Assembly: GCA_018816945.1 (NCBI GenBank)
Contig: JAHIVC010000011.1
Coordinates: 1 to 64,000 of the forward strand
Direction of reading: 5' to 3'
Source of the DNA: Bacteroidota bacterium
GTDB taxonomy: Bacteria > Bacteroidota > Bacteroidia > Bacteroidales > GCA-2711565
Length of the DNA: 64,000 bases
Both the position numbers and the translations under genes were made by a program. The notes under the pieces are model-generated. The model saw only the letters and a program-made list of their open reading frames with translations, was not told the DNA's origin and ran no database searches. This document shows, one piece after another, positions 17,677 to 24,795 of the stretch. Position 1 is the first letter of the stretch. Every line of letters begins with the position of its first letter.

Positions 17677-17741
17677 ATAATAAGTGAGCTATAACAGCCC
17701 GCATTATGAATTTATTAGGTTCTTTTTAACTCACTTATTAT
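17677..17741. promoter_or_regulatory. Inverted repeat upstream of the sigma54 promoter (possible enhancer)
   Basis: A perfect 12-bp inverted repeat (ATAATAAGTGAG at 17677-17688, CTCACTTATTAT at 17730-17741) sits about 57-135 bp upstream of the -24/-12 promoter, the usual distance for an NtrC-type activator site. The arms are 41 bp apart, so they could be two half-sites for separate dimers. No T-run makes it a convincing terminator. Binding by the operon's regulator is inferred. Confidence 0.45.
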
Positions 17742-17936
17742 TCAGTCAATCAGAGGCTTTAAACACCATTTAAATAAAGTGTTTTACTAATTGTGCTTTT
17801 TCTGATTAGATTTAAAAATATTGGAAGTACTTTAATTGATTGCGCTCTTAAAATTAAAAATGAATTTCTTCCGGAAGTGGATGTCAAATCAATTAACTTG
17901 TAAGTTATGCATATCATAAGACCTGATTTGGCTTTA
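17742..17936. other. Intergenic stretch without a recognised feature
   Basis: The rest of the gap between the LamG lipoprotein gene (which ends at 17937) and the PGA operon control region. It is AT-rich and shows no persuasive coding frame. A minus-strand frame that reaches into it only reads out of frame through the end of the lipoprotein gene. Confidence 0.5.
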
Positions 17937-18725
17937 CTATAGCTTTGTATATATCTTCTGAACCTCTTCCCTGCTGAGCACTTCTTTATAAACCCGAAAA
18001 TCGCTAATGAATCCATCAAAGAAATAAAAATCGTTACTTAGGCCATATCGACCATAGCCCAAAGTAAATATTTCTTTGGTTGGTACCGACAAAAAGAAAT
18101 CAGTATAGCTTGCGTTTGATCCTAAATTATAGTGTCTATGTGTTAACTCAACCCCATTTAGGTATCCTGTATTACCTTCGGGTCCTACCACTGCAACGAA
18201 ATGATACCAAGTGTTTTCGTCAAGATCTTCATTACTGTCAAAACAAAAACTTGCATTTACGATGGTAAAATATAGTTTTCGGTTATTCAAATTATTACCA
18301 TGCCCGACTTCAATAATCAGGCTATTGTGTGGTACCCCAATTGATGACTCCCCAAAATAAACAATGGGCTGAATTTTTCCGTTAAAATTCCTGAATTTAA
18401 ATTGAATCGAAATACTCCCGTGTTCAAGGGTGTTAAATTTTGATGCAGAAGTTATGGGGATGTCAATATAATCATTCCCATCAAAAGCGATAGTTGGTTT
18501 ATTATCTTCAATCCACCATTGCCCCCCAATTAAATTACCATGGTTTTGGTTCGTTGTTGCATCGAAAACCTTTATCCCTGTCGGGGTTTCAAAATTATAA
18601 TGAATGATTGGAACCGGATCCTTGTTTTCGTCAACCATTACATCATCATCCGCACTACTTTTACCACAGCCCATCACAATCAATACAAGTATGATGAGCG
18701 AGAAAAAATTTCTTTTTGCAATCAT
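17937..18725 (-). CDS. LamG-domain surface lipoprotein
   Basis: A 262-residue lipoprotein with a lipobox (VLIVMGC, Cys near residue 20) and a short acidic linker rich in Asp. A concanavalin A-like/LamG jelly roll follows: HYNFETPTG...DATTNQNHGNL, AFDGNDYIDIP, SISIQFKFR, ENTWYHFVAVV and the closing FFDGFISDFRVYKEVLSREEVQ. This fold binds glycans or proteins on the cell surface. The acidic residues after the Cys could serve as a lipoprotein surface-export signal. Single gene; not part of the PGA operon, which runs from its own promoter to the left. Confidence 0.9.
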   Translation of the reverse strand: MIAKRNFFSLIILVLIVMGCGKSSADDDVMVDENKDPVPIIHYNFETPTGIKVFDATTNQNHGNLIGGQWWIEDNKPTIAFDGNDYIDIPITSASKFNTLEHGSISIQFKFRNFNGKIQPIVYFGESSIGVPHNSLIIEVGHGNNLNNRKLYFTIVNASFCFDSNEDLDENTWYHFVAVVGPEGNTGYLNGVELTHRHYNLGSNASYTDFFLSVPTKEIFTLGYGRYGLSNDFYFFDGFISDFRVYKEVLSREEVQKIYTKL

Positions 18726-18750
18726 ATAACATCAGTTAATTATGGTTGTT

Positions 18751-18758
18751 CAAAAATA
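18751..18758 (-). promoter_or_regulatory. -7 box of the LamG lipoprotein gene
   Basis: TATTTTTG on the minus strand, matching the Bacteroidota TAnnTTTG box, lies 25 bp upstream of the lipoprotein start. The -33 TTTG is weak (TTTA at about 18777-18780). Confidence 0.45.
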
Positions 18759-18786
18759 ATTCGTTTTTCTAATTTTGTAAAGAAGA

Positions 18787-18869
18787 ATCTGTAAATAGAT
18801 TAAAAAATGAGAAAGGTGTTTTGCATAAAACAAAAAAGCTTCCCGGATGAGAAGCCTGATGTAGTCCGT
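18787..18869. repeat. Left direct repeat (possible att site), copy of the tRNA-Glu 3' flank
   Basis: About 82 bp nearly identical in the same orientation to 21210-21290, which overlaps the 3' end of tRNA-Glu. The strongest identity runs from AAAAAAGCTTCCCGGATGAG through AGTCCGT, which is the last seven bases of the tRNA acceptor stem. It includes a second copy of the tRNA's terminator hairpin (18836-18856). The two copies bracket 2.4 kb that holds phage-type remnants, as expected of attL/attR. Confidence 0.65.
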
Positions 18870-18951
18870 TTATCACCTGTTTTTTAATTTGATGCCGTTG
18901 GCATCGATGTTTAACCTCCGCCGAACTCTTATTTGTTTTATTCTCACAACC

Positions 18952-19278
18952 TTAGCTCAACTGGGTCCTTGATATTATCGATACTACCCTGCAGGACTTT
19001 AAAACCAGGCAGGCATACGGAAGTTTTCTTGTGCCTCCCCAACTTGATGTCACAATTTGTGATATCAAGATTTCGAACTCTGTTTGGGTCAGTCGGAACA
19101 TAAAAACTTCCGGAAAGCGTTCAAGGTTTCTGCTTACAGCTTGGTTTAGCGCCCGTGTTTCAACTTCGTATAATTCTGCTAAGTCTTTGTCAAGCATTAC
19201 ACGCTTGCCCCTTATTAAATATATTTTAGTTGCAACCAGATTCTCAGATAAGCTTACTTGTTGATTTTTATTTTCCAT
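18952..19278 (-). pseudogene. Truncated ORF6N-domain protein
   Basis: The N-terminal ~85 residues match the ORF6N domain of phage and mobile-element proteins: IYLIRGKRVMLDKDLAELYEVETRALNQAV, RNLERFPEVFMFRLTQTEF, TSSWGGTRKLPYA. Intact members go on with an FTEQGVAMLS segment. Here the frame changes after LPYA into unrelated sequence and stops after 20 residues, and the junction has a CAGGCAGGC repeat-like stretch. The gene is therefore a 3'-truncated remnant. It lies inside the repeat-bounded element near tRNA-Glu. Confidence 0.75.
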
Positions 19279-19557
19279 TGTTATTCCCTATTTAAAGTTT
19301 CCAAAATGAATGATTTCTAAATTGGGTCTCACAGATTGTAATCCCTAAGTTTGTTGCAAAGGATGATATATTTCAAGCTTACTTTGCAGGTTTTTCAGGT
19401 TGTTCATTTGGTAACGTTTAGTTGAACTTACGTGTTAATGGCCGGCAAAACATTGGACCTGTCTGACATTTAGTCTTTATACCAAACCGATTAAAATGTC
19501 GTCGCTTAACAGAATTCCTGACTGCTGACGAGGGGGCTTAATGGTGATCGTATTGAA
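19279..19557. other. Non-coding decayed stretch inside the tRNA-Glu element
   Basis: No frame with recognisable protein features was found between the ORF6N and recombinase remnants. The sequence is probably decayed element DNA. Confidence 0.4.
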
Positions 19558-19812
19558 TCACAATCTGGCCTGCCCTGTCTGCCTACAGCAGTAGGTCGTA
19601 GAATTCGCAAAACCAAAAACCCTTAGCCATTTTTCAAAATCGCTAATATAATTTTCAAACTCATTGGACTTAATAGCTAAATTTCTGAGCGTTGTTTGTT
19701 TTTGATTATTCACAATTGACATCTGTTTTATCATAATATCAAGTTTTAAGATGAATGCATTACATATAATTATATCAACAAATTTTATGAATAGTTTAAT
19801 ATTTATGAACAA
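19558..19812 (-). pseudogene. Remnant of a tyrosine recombinase N-terminus
   Basis: A short frame with SNEFENYISDFEKWLRVFGFANST, which resembles the SAM-like N-terminal core-binding segment of Bacteroidota tyrosine integrases (FxxWLxxxGYxxST). The rest of the integrase, including the catalytic Arg/His/Tyr region, is absent; the frame ends in a stretch with CTGCCTAC repeat-like bases. The likely original start is the internal Met in MIKQMSIV. Together with the flanking repeats it suggests the ruin of an integrative element. Assignment rests on a short motif only. Confidence 0.45.
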
Positions 19813-19817
19813 ACTCC

Positions 19818-19859
19818 AATACTATGTTCATTTTAGAGTGTATTTATGAACATAGTATT
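19818..19859. promoter_or_regulatory. Perfect 14-bp inverted repeat, likely operator of the Fic gene
   Basis: AATACTATGTTCAT (19818-19831) and its exact complement (19846-19859) are separated by 14 bp and abut the -33 element of the Fic promoter. A further half-site-like ACTATGTCCA follows the -7 box at 19891-19900. The Fic protein has a C-terminal winged helix, so autoregulation is a natural reading. Confidence 0.6.
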
Positions 19860-19889
19860 TGGATTCTCTGAAAAATGGACATACTTTTG
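19858..19889 (+). promoter_or_regulatory. Promoter of the Fic gene
   Basis: TTTG (19858-19861), a 20-bp spacer, then TACTTTTG (19882-19889) fit the Bacteroidota TTTG/TAnnTTTG promoter. The start codon chosen for the Fic gene lies 27 bp after the -7 box, while the longer alternative start at 19859 would lie inside the promoter. Confidence 0.65.
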
Positions 19890-19915
19890 CACTATGTCCA
19901 ATAATTATATATAAA

Positions 19916-21040
19916 ATGAACGTTTATACTTTTGATCGAAATAAGCCTTTCAATAATTTACCATTGCTGCCACCTGAAATAGATTTAGAAAATGATCCTG
20001 ATATTCTTAAAAAACTACTTTCAGCTTCCCGGGCATTGTCTGCAATAAATAGTGAGATAACAAAGCTTCCAAATCCTTTAATGCTGGTTAATACCATTGC
20101 TATTCAGGAAGCTAGATCTTCATCAGAAATAGAGAATATTTATACTACAGACGATGAATTGTATAAAGCTATCTCCGATTCTAAAAAAGAAGAATATGCA
20201 GACCCGTCAACAAGAGAGGTTCTTAGGTACAGAGAGGCAATGTGGTCAGGTTATAAAGCTATCATTGAGAGAGACTATATTAAAACAGATTCAATCATTG
20301 AAATAGCTCAGCAGATTAACGGGAACATTACCGGTATCAGACCTCCACAGGCAAGGGTTGTAATCAGAAGAGGAAATAGTGAATTACGTCCGGGAGAAGT
20401 TGTATACACGCCACCCAGAGGGGAAGCTGTTATTGAAGCATTTTTGAATAATCTGATTGATTATCTCAATAATCAAGCGTTTTCTAAAACAGATCCCTTG
20501 CTAAAAATGTGTATCGCACATTATCAATTTGAAGCCATACACCCATTTCAGGATGGCAATGGAAGAACGGGCAGGATTTTGAATCTGCTATACTTGGTTC
20601 ATGCAGGCTTACTAACACAGCCGGTACTTTATTTATCCAAATATATTATTAGGAATAAAGATGATTACTATCATCATCTGGCTGGGGTTACACAAAGGCA
20701 GCACTGGAAAAACTGGATAATCTATATGCTTGATGCCGTTGAAACAACCGCTATCCATACCCGGAATTTAATAACAGATATCTCTGAGCAGATGAATGAA
20801 ACCTATACTTATGCAAAGTCAAAATTCAAATGGTATACTAGAGAGCTTAACGAATCCATTTATAGCCAACCCTATATTAAGGCCAAAACCATTGGTGAAA
20901 TCCTTAATAAAACATCAAGGACAACCATTACCAAGTATATGGCTGAACTAACGGAAGCTGGTATATTATCGCCAAAGAAGGAAGGCCTTGAGGTATACTA
21001 TTTAAATAACGATCTGCTTAGGATATTAGGCGGGAATTAG
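19916..21040 (+). CDS. Fic-family protein adenylyltransferase with C-terminal winged helix
   Basis: 374 residues from the ATG downstream of the promoter. The Fic active-site motif HPFQDGNGRTGR lies near residues 209-220 and is complete, so transfer of AMP (or another nucleotide) to a target hydroxyl is expected. An N-terminal SSEIEN motif (about residues 68-73) fits the [ST]xxxE[GN] inhibitory-helix signature of class II Fic proteins, which keeps the enzyme in check without a separate antitoxin. The C-terminal ~50 residues (IGEILNKTSRTTITKYMAELTEAGIL) form a winged helix-turn-helix. It is the only intact gene in the element next to tRNA-Glu and is followed by its own terminator. Target protein unknown. 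Confidence 0.93.
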   Translation: MNVYTFDRNKPFNNLPLLPPEIDLENDPDILKKLLSASRALSAINSEITKLPNPLMLVNTIAIQEARSSSEIENIYTTDDELYKAISDSKKEEYADPSTREVLRYREAMWSGYKAIIERDYIKTDSIIEIAQQINGNITGIRPPQARVVIRRGNSELRPGEVVYTPPRGEAVIEAFLNNLIDYLNNQAFSKTDPLLKMCIAHYQFEAIHPFQDGNGRTGRILNLLYLVHAGLLTQPVLYLSKYIIRNKDDYYHHLAGVTQRQHWKNWIIYMLDAVETTAIHTRNLITDISEQMNETYTYAKSKFKWYTRELNESIYSQPYIKAKTIGEILNKTSRTTITKYMAELTEAGILSPKKEGLEVYYLNNDLLRILGGN

Positions 21041-21082
21041 TTAGTTGTAAAACCAAACAAGCATATACTCTATAAAACAAAG

Positions 21083-21112
21083 CCCAGCCTTGTAAGCTGG
21101 GTTTGCTTTTTG
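21083..21112 (+). terminator. Intrinsic terminator of the Fic gene
   Basis: CCCAGC-CTTGTAA-GCTGGG hairpin followed by a T-rich tail (TTTGCTTTTT), 43 bp after the Fic stop codon. Confidence 0.75.
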
Positions 21113-21133
21113 TTCTACTCTCGGATGTGGAGG

Positions 21134-21152
21134 CTTGCCTGCCGCAGGCAAG
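21134..21152. repeat. Palindromic repeat (TGCCTGCCGCAGGCA family)
   Basis: CTTGCCTGCCGCAGGCAAG is a perfect palindrome around a CCG centre. A close relative lies in the broken tRNA-Asp at 33582-33599, and partial copies occur near 18998 and 19566. It behaves as a dispersed small palindrome. Confidence 0.6.
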
Positions 21153-21209
21153 TCCGGGCTTTTGCTGCTTTAAAAGAAAAGGCACGGACAACATGTCCAG
21201 CGGGAGAAT

Positions 21210-21290
21210 AATCTGTAAATTGTATAAATGAGAAAGGTGTATTGCTTAAACCAAAAAAGCTTCCCGGATGAGAAGCCTGATGTAGTCCGT
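21210..21290. repeat. Right direct repeat at the tRNA-Glu 3' end (possible att site)
   Basis: Partner of 18787-18869. It overlaps the last seven bases of tRNA-Glu and includes the tRNA's terminator hairpin. The tRNA is intact on this side, as is usual when an element integrates at a tRNA 3' end. Confidence 0.65.
21254..21274 (-). terminator. Terminator of tRNA-Glu
   Basis: On the minus strand GCTTCTCATCCGGGAAGC forms a short hairpin followed by TTTTTT, 9 bp after the tRNA 3' end. Confidence 0.7.
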
Positions 21291-21354
21291 AGGGGAATCG
21301 AACCCCTGTTACCAGGATGAAAACCTGGCGTCCTAACCCCTAGACGAACGGACC
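21283..21354 (-). tRNA. tRNA-Glu (anticodon TTC)
   Basis: A full cloverleaf: acceptor GGTCCGT pairing with ACGGACT (G-U at the first pair), D arm TCGTCTAGGGGTTAGGA, anticodon stem CCAGG/CCTGG with loop TTTTCAT and anticodon TTC, and T arm AGGGGTTCGAATCCCCT. CCA is not encoded. A promoter lies upstream and a terminator downstream. Confidence 0.95.
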
Positions 21355-21370
21355 TTTTGTTTTGTGGGTG

Positions 21371-21400
21371 CAAAAATAATACTTTTTTGATTCCGCCAAA
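21371..21400 (-). promoter_or_regulatory. Promoter of tRNA-Glu
   Basis: TTTG (21397-21400 read on the minus strand), an 18-bp spacer and TATTTTTG (21371-21378) match the Bacteroidota promoter. It ends 16 bp before the tRNA. Confidence 0.65.
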
Positions 21401-21408
21401 GTGTTTTT

Positions 21409-22122
21409 TTATAATTCTTTGGTTTTTTTCATATTATTTACTTCTTCCTTATCGGCTTGAAACTGAAACCCCAGTCGCTTCCCTGTTTTCAGCGACATTG
21501 CATCCCTTTTACTCAGGAAATCAAATACGTTAACTTCTTTCACGTTTTCGTAAGGAGGTGTCAATAAATCAAAATTCATGGTATATCTGATTGCCGATTC
21601 AACTATCGTACAAGCTAATTCCTGATTCATTTGGGAAGTAACGAAATTATTATAGATCATTCCGATTTCGCGCTTTCCTTCAATAAAATAATGCATATCC
21701 TTATTAACAAAGACCCTACCTATAAGGTAACCACTATCATTAACACGATTGTACTTAAATGAGTCGGCAAGGAAATTGTAAATATTTATAATCCCGCAAT
21801 ATGACCGTGAAGTATCTTCTTTTACGTAAGACGAACGCATGATAAAATGATCTCTCGGAATTTCGAAAATATTGGTATGCATCATAAAAATCAAAATATC
21901 ACCAGCGAATTTCATTTCAATATCGAAATCCCCTCTTTTTTTAAATTCAAAAGGGATTTCATGTTTTCCACTCACGGATCTTTCACGAAGGCTATCAAGG
22001 GTATTTTTGACCCCCTCTTTAAACATATTAAAGACCTTTAAGGTATTTTGATAAACGTCTTGTTTGAGGTTGGCTTTTGCAATTAAATCTTCAAATAATT
22101 TCTCATTTTGTTGCTCAGTCAT
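21409..22122 (-). CDS. Conserved hypothetical protein after porT
   Basis: A 237-residue soluble protein without signal peptide or membrane helices; I do not recognise a characterised family. The N-terminal ~65 residues look helical (EKLFEDLIAKANLKQDVYQNTLKVFNMFKEG), followed by an alpha/beta region (FDIEMKFAGDILIFMMHTNIFEIP) and a charged tail with KEEVNNMKKTKEL. It lies 15 bp after porT and is probably the last gene of the rfaE1-ubiE-porT operon. A cytoplasmic housekeeping role is likely, but no function can be assigned. Confidence 0.75.
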   Translation of the reverse strand: MTEQQNEKLFEDLIAKANLKQDVYQNTLKVFNMFKEGVKNTLDSLRERSVSGKHEIPFEFKKRGDFDIEMKFAGDILIFMMHTNIFEIPRDHFIMRSSYVKEDTSRSYCGIINIYNFLADSFKYNRVNDSGYLIGRVFVNKDMHYFIEGKREIGMIYNNFVTSQMNQELACTIVESAIRYTMNFDLLTPPYENVKEVNVFDFLSKRDAMSLKTGKRLGFQFQADKEEVNNMKKTKEL

Positions 22123-22137
22123 GATAGTAAATTTTAT

Positions 22138-22914
22138 TTACTCAAAGGTAAAAGAAATTTGAAATAATTTTGATTTTAAGCTTTCGATTCCATCCACATA
22201 AATATTGTTTTGGGACTTTAGCAAATTATTAAACCCATACGACATTTTGAGTTCAACTCCGAATTTGAAATAAGGCATATAATAATCGAAACCAGCACCA
22301 GCCTCAAAAAGCCAATCCTGATTTCCCAACTGGAGCAACTCGTCATTTCTTTCCTTATTCTTTTTTGAGTTTGCTGAAAGATCGTAAGTGTACTTAATTC
22401 CACTCAACACATAAGCCCTAAAGTTATGTGCCCTTTTTGATTTAAACTTGATATAGAGCGGAAGATCGATGTGGGTTGATTGAATACTCTTATGGATATC
22501 CACATTTAGAGGATCTTCATCATCCTTAAAACTCGTAAATGCATAATTAAGCTTACGCTCACCAAAAGATAAGGAGGGGATAAAACGCAAATCGAGCAAT
22601 GGGGTTAATTTCAGGTTCGACACAATTCCAACAGTAAAACCAATAACAGGTTCATTATTCACACCCAAAAATCTTACTGAATCGATCCCGGGAAATTCTG
22701 CAACACTATTTGTAGCCATCATTTTACCCAAAACATCTTCATTTGGTTTAAGCGAGAAATTCATTTGATTGAACGAAAGTATGAATCCGAAATGATAAGG
22801 ATCATAATCGCGCTTTACCAGATTTTCAATGCGATTGCCTTGGGCTTTAACATTCACAGAAGCTGCTATCAGGCTAATCAGGAGACCAAAAATAATTTTC
22901 TTATAAAATTTCAA
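22138..22914 (-). CDS. porT: PorT-family outer membrane beta-barrel protein
   Basis: A 258-residue outer-membrane protein with a signal peptide (ending ASVNVKAQ) and alternating beta strands (HFGFILSFNQMNFSLK, PVIGFTVGIVSNLKLTPLLDLRFIPSLSFGERKLNYAF), ending in a phenylalanine-rich strand (LFQISFTFE). The pattern and the place next to ubiE match PorT, a T9SS-associated protein needed for export of cargo with C-terminal sorting domains. Such a cargo occurs at the left edge of this window. Assignment rests on family pattern and gene order; a generic PorT-like barrel is the alternative. Confidence 0.8.
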   Translation of the reverse strand: MKFYKKIIFGLLISLIAASVNVKAQGNRIENLVKRDYDPYHFGFILSFNQMNFSLKPNEDVLGKMMATNSVAEFPGIDSVRFLGVNNEPVIGFTVGIVSNLKLTPLLDLRFIPSLSFGERKLNYAFTSFKDDEDPLNVDIHKSIQSTHIDLPLYIKFKSKRAHNFRAYVLSGIKYTYDLSANSKKNKERNDELLQLGNQDWLFEAGAGFDYYMPYFKFGVELKMSYGFNNLLKSQNNIYVDGIESLKSKLFQISFTFE

Positions 22915-22976
22915 GGCAAGTATTTTTAATTTATTGAATAACGATCGATATTATTTTTTATTTCTCAGGCAAAAAA

Positions 22977-23690
22977 TTACGATTTCTCCCCTACATAAAT
23001 ACTGGCTATCCCGAATGACAATTTTAACTGTGTTGAATTTTTAAATCCTACTTTATTTAATCTGCTCAAAAATGCTTCTCCCGAAGGAAATTCCTGAACA
23101 GAATCGTGAAGATAAGTATAAGCACCGCGATCTTTAGAAACAATCCGACCTATCAAAGGCAATATATTTTTAAAATAGAAATGATATAATTGCCGGACCG
23201 GAAATTTTTCAGGCATCGAAAATTCGAGAATATAAACTTTTGATTTTTCCCTCAATACACGGTACATTTCAGCCAATCCTTTATCCAAATTTTCAAAATT
23301 ACGAACGCCAAAAGCAACCATTGCGGCGTCAAATGTTCCGGTTTCAAAAGGCAAATTCTCACTGTCACCAATGCTTAGTACGATTTTATGAGTCAGCTTT
23401 TTATGTTCAATTTTTTTTTGTCCTACGGCCAACATTTTTTCTGCAATGTCAACCCCAACAATTTTAATTGCCTCGATCCGAGATGCCGTTATGGCAAGGT
23501 CACCTGTCCCTGTTGCTATATCAAGCACATATTTTGGATGCTGTTTTTTCAGCAGGCTTACCAACTTCTTCCTCCACAAAATATCAATTCCCATTGATAA
23601 AAAATGATTCAAAAAGTCGTATCGATAAGAGATCTCATTAAACATCTTCCTTACCGATTCCTTCTTGCCTTTTTTATTATCAACAGCCAT
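22977..23690 (-). CDS. ubiE: Demethylmenaquinone methyltransferase
   Basis: A 237-residue class I SAM-dependent methyltransferase. It has the UbiE/MenG signatures: MFNEISYRYDFLNHFLSMGID at the N-terminus, motif I VLDIATGTGDLAI near residue 61, and GVRNFENLDKGLAEMYRVLRE near 127. It carries out the last step of menaquinone synthesis, methylating demethylmenaquinone. It is 7 bp after rfaE1 and probably in the same operon with porT. The length and motifs are complete. Confidence 0.96.
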   Translation of the reverse strand: MAVDNKKGKKESVRKMFNEISYRYDFLNHFLSMGIDILWRKKLVSLLKKQHPKYVLDIATGTGDLAITASRIEAIKIVGVDIAEKMLAVGQKKIEHKKLTHKIVLSIGDSENLPFETGTFDAAMVAFGVRNFENLDKGLAEMYRVLREKSKVYILEFSMPEKFPVRQLYHFYFKNILPLIGRIVSKDRGAYTYLHDSVQEFPSGEAFLSRLNKVGFKNSTQLKLSFGIASIYVGEKS

Positions 23691-23697
23691 GATCTAT

Positions 23698-24702
23698 TTA
23701 TATCGTTAGTTTATTAATTGCTTCCTCTAAAAATTTTGCTTTATTGATTGGAACTACACCAACTTCTTCACATACAATACCTCCTGCCAAATTCGATAAG
23801 GAAACTATTTGAAGTGCCGATAGTTGTAATGCCAGACAAAGGGTGGCAACACCGATTACCGTATCCCCTGCTCCTGAAACATCGGTAATGGGTCTTTTGT
23901 GCGCAGGAACAAGAATTGGATCTTGCCCTTTTTCACAAATAAATGCGCCATGCTCCGATAAAGTGGTCATCACCATTTTTGCCTTCAGGGTTTCATTCAA
24001 TTTATTTGTAAGATTCAGAAGGTTTTCTTTGGAAATTTCGTCGAGTGTAAAGCCTAAACCTTCTTGTAATTCTTTTAAATTTGGTTTGAATAGGCTTACA
24101 TTTTTAAACTCGAAGAAATTTTTATTTTTTGGGTCAGCAGCGGTAACAATCTTAAACCTATTTGCAAGTTCAATAATTTTTGTGATTACGCTCTTACTCA
24201 AATTTCCCTTATTGTAATCCTGAAAGATGATGGCATCGATTCTTTGAGTATCCAATAAATTGTGAATAAGATCAACCAGTTTCTTTTCTTCATGTCCATT
24301 CAAATCATAGGTCACTTCTTCATCCAGGCGCAACATTTGGGTCTTATTGCCGAAAATCCTGAATTTAGTTGTGGTGATCCGATCTTTACTCTTAATAATT
24401 CCTTTTGAATTGAGCGACTCGTTGTTAATTACTGTTAGCAAATCTTCCCCTGTCTGGTCATCGCCAATAACTGAACAAATGATTGGCTCGGCACCCAGCG
24501 ATCTGAGATTCAAAGCAACATTGGCAGCACCTCCCATACGGTTCATCCGTTTTTGTATGGCAACGATTGGTACGGGTGCTTCGGGCGAAATACGGTCAAC
24601 TTTACCCCAAACATAAGCATCAAGCATAATATCGCCAACAACAATAACCTTTAGCTTGCTAAAAGCATCAAATAGTTGATTTAAATTTTCTTTTGAAAAC
24701 AT
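23698..24702 (-). CDS. rfaE1: D-glycero-beta-D-manno-heptose-7-phosphate kinase
   Basis: A 334-residue PfkB-family sugar kinase. The N-terminal signature GDIMLDAYVWGKVDRISPEAPVP and GGAANVALNLRSLGA are typical of the kinase half of HldE/RfaE, and the C-terminal DVSGAGDTVIG holds the catalytic Asp and anion hole. There is no nucleotidyltransferase half, so it is the single-domain form. It phosphorylates the heptose precursor of lipopolysaccharide at C1. First gene of the rfaE1-ubiE-porT-hypothetical group; a TATTTTTG box at 24726-24733 could be its promoter, though no good -33 element is seen. Confidence 0.9.
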   Translation of the reverse strand: MFSKENLNQLFDAFSKLKVIVVGDIMLDAYVWGKVDRISPEAPVPIVAIQKRMNRMGGAANVALNLRSLGAEPIICSVIGDDQTGEDLLTVINNESLNSKGIIKSKDRITTTKFRIFGNKTQMLRLDEEVTYDLNGHEEKKLVDLIHNLLDTQRIDAIIFQDYNKGNLSKSVITKIIELANRFKIVTAADPKNKNFFEFKNVSLFKPNLKELQEGLGFTLDEISKENLLNLTNKLNETLKAKMVMTTLSEHGAFICEKGQDPILVPAHKRPITDVSGAGDTVIGVATLCLALQLSALQIVSLSNLAGGIVCEEVGVVPINKAKFLEEAINKLTI

Positions 24703-24743
24703 GAGGCCATTAATAAATAGTTAAACAAAAATAGTTAAATAGG

Positions 24744-24782
24744 TGGGATAAAAAATAAAAAATCCCGGCTGAACCGGGATTT
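24744..24782 (-). terminator. Terminator of the aminotransferase gene
   Basis: On the minus strand AATCCCGG-TTCAG-CCGGGATT forms a GC-rich hairpin followed by TTTTTATTTTTTAT, 14 bp after the aminotransferase stop. It separates this gene from rfaE1. Confidence 0.85.
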
Positions 24783-24795
24783 AAAAAATTCGTGA

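Noticed and set aside
17759-18019. Small minus-strand gene of 86 residues
   Set aside because: It overlaps the 3' end of the LamG lipoprotein gene out of frame and has no ribosome site or family features.
20357-20430. Possible second start or frameshift in the Fic gene
   Set aside because: The frame is continuous with complete Fic and winged-helix motifs, so the gene is intact.
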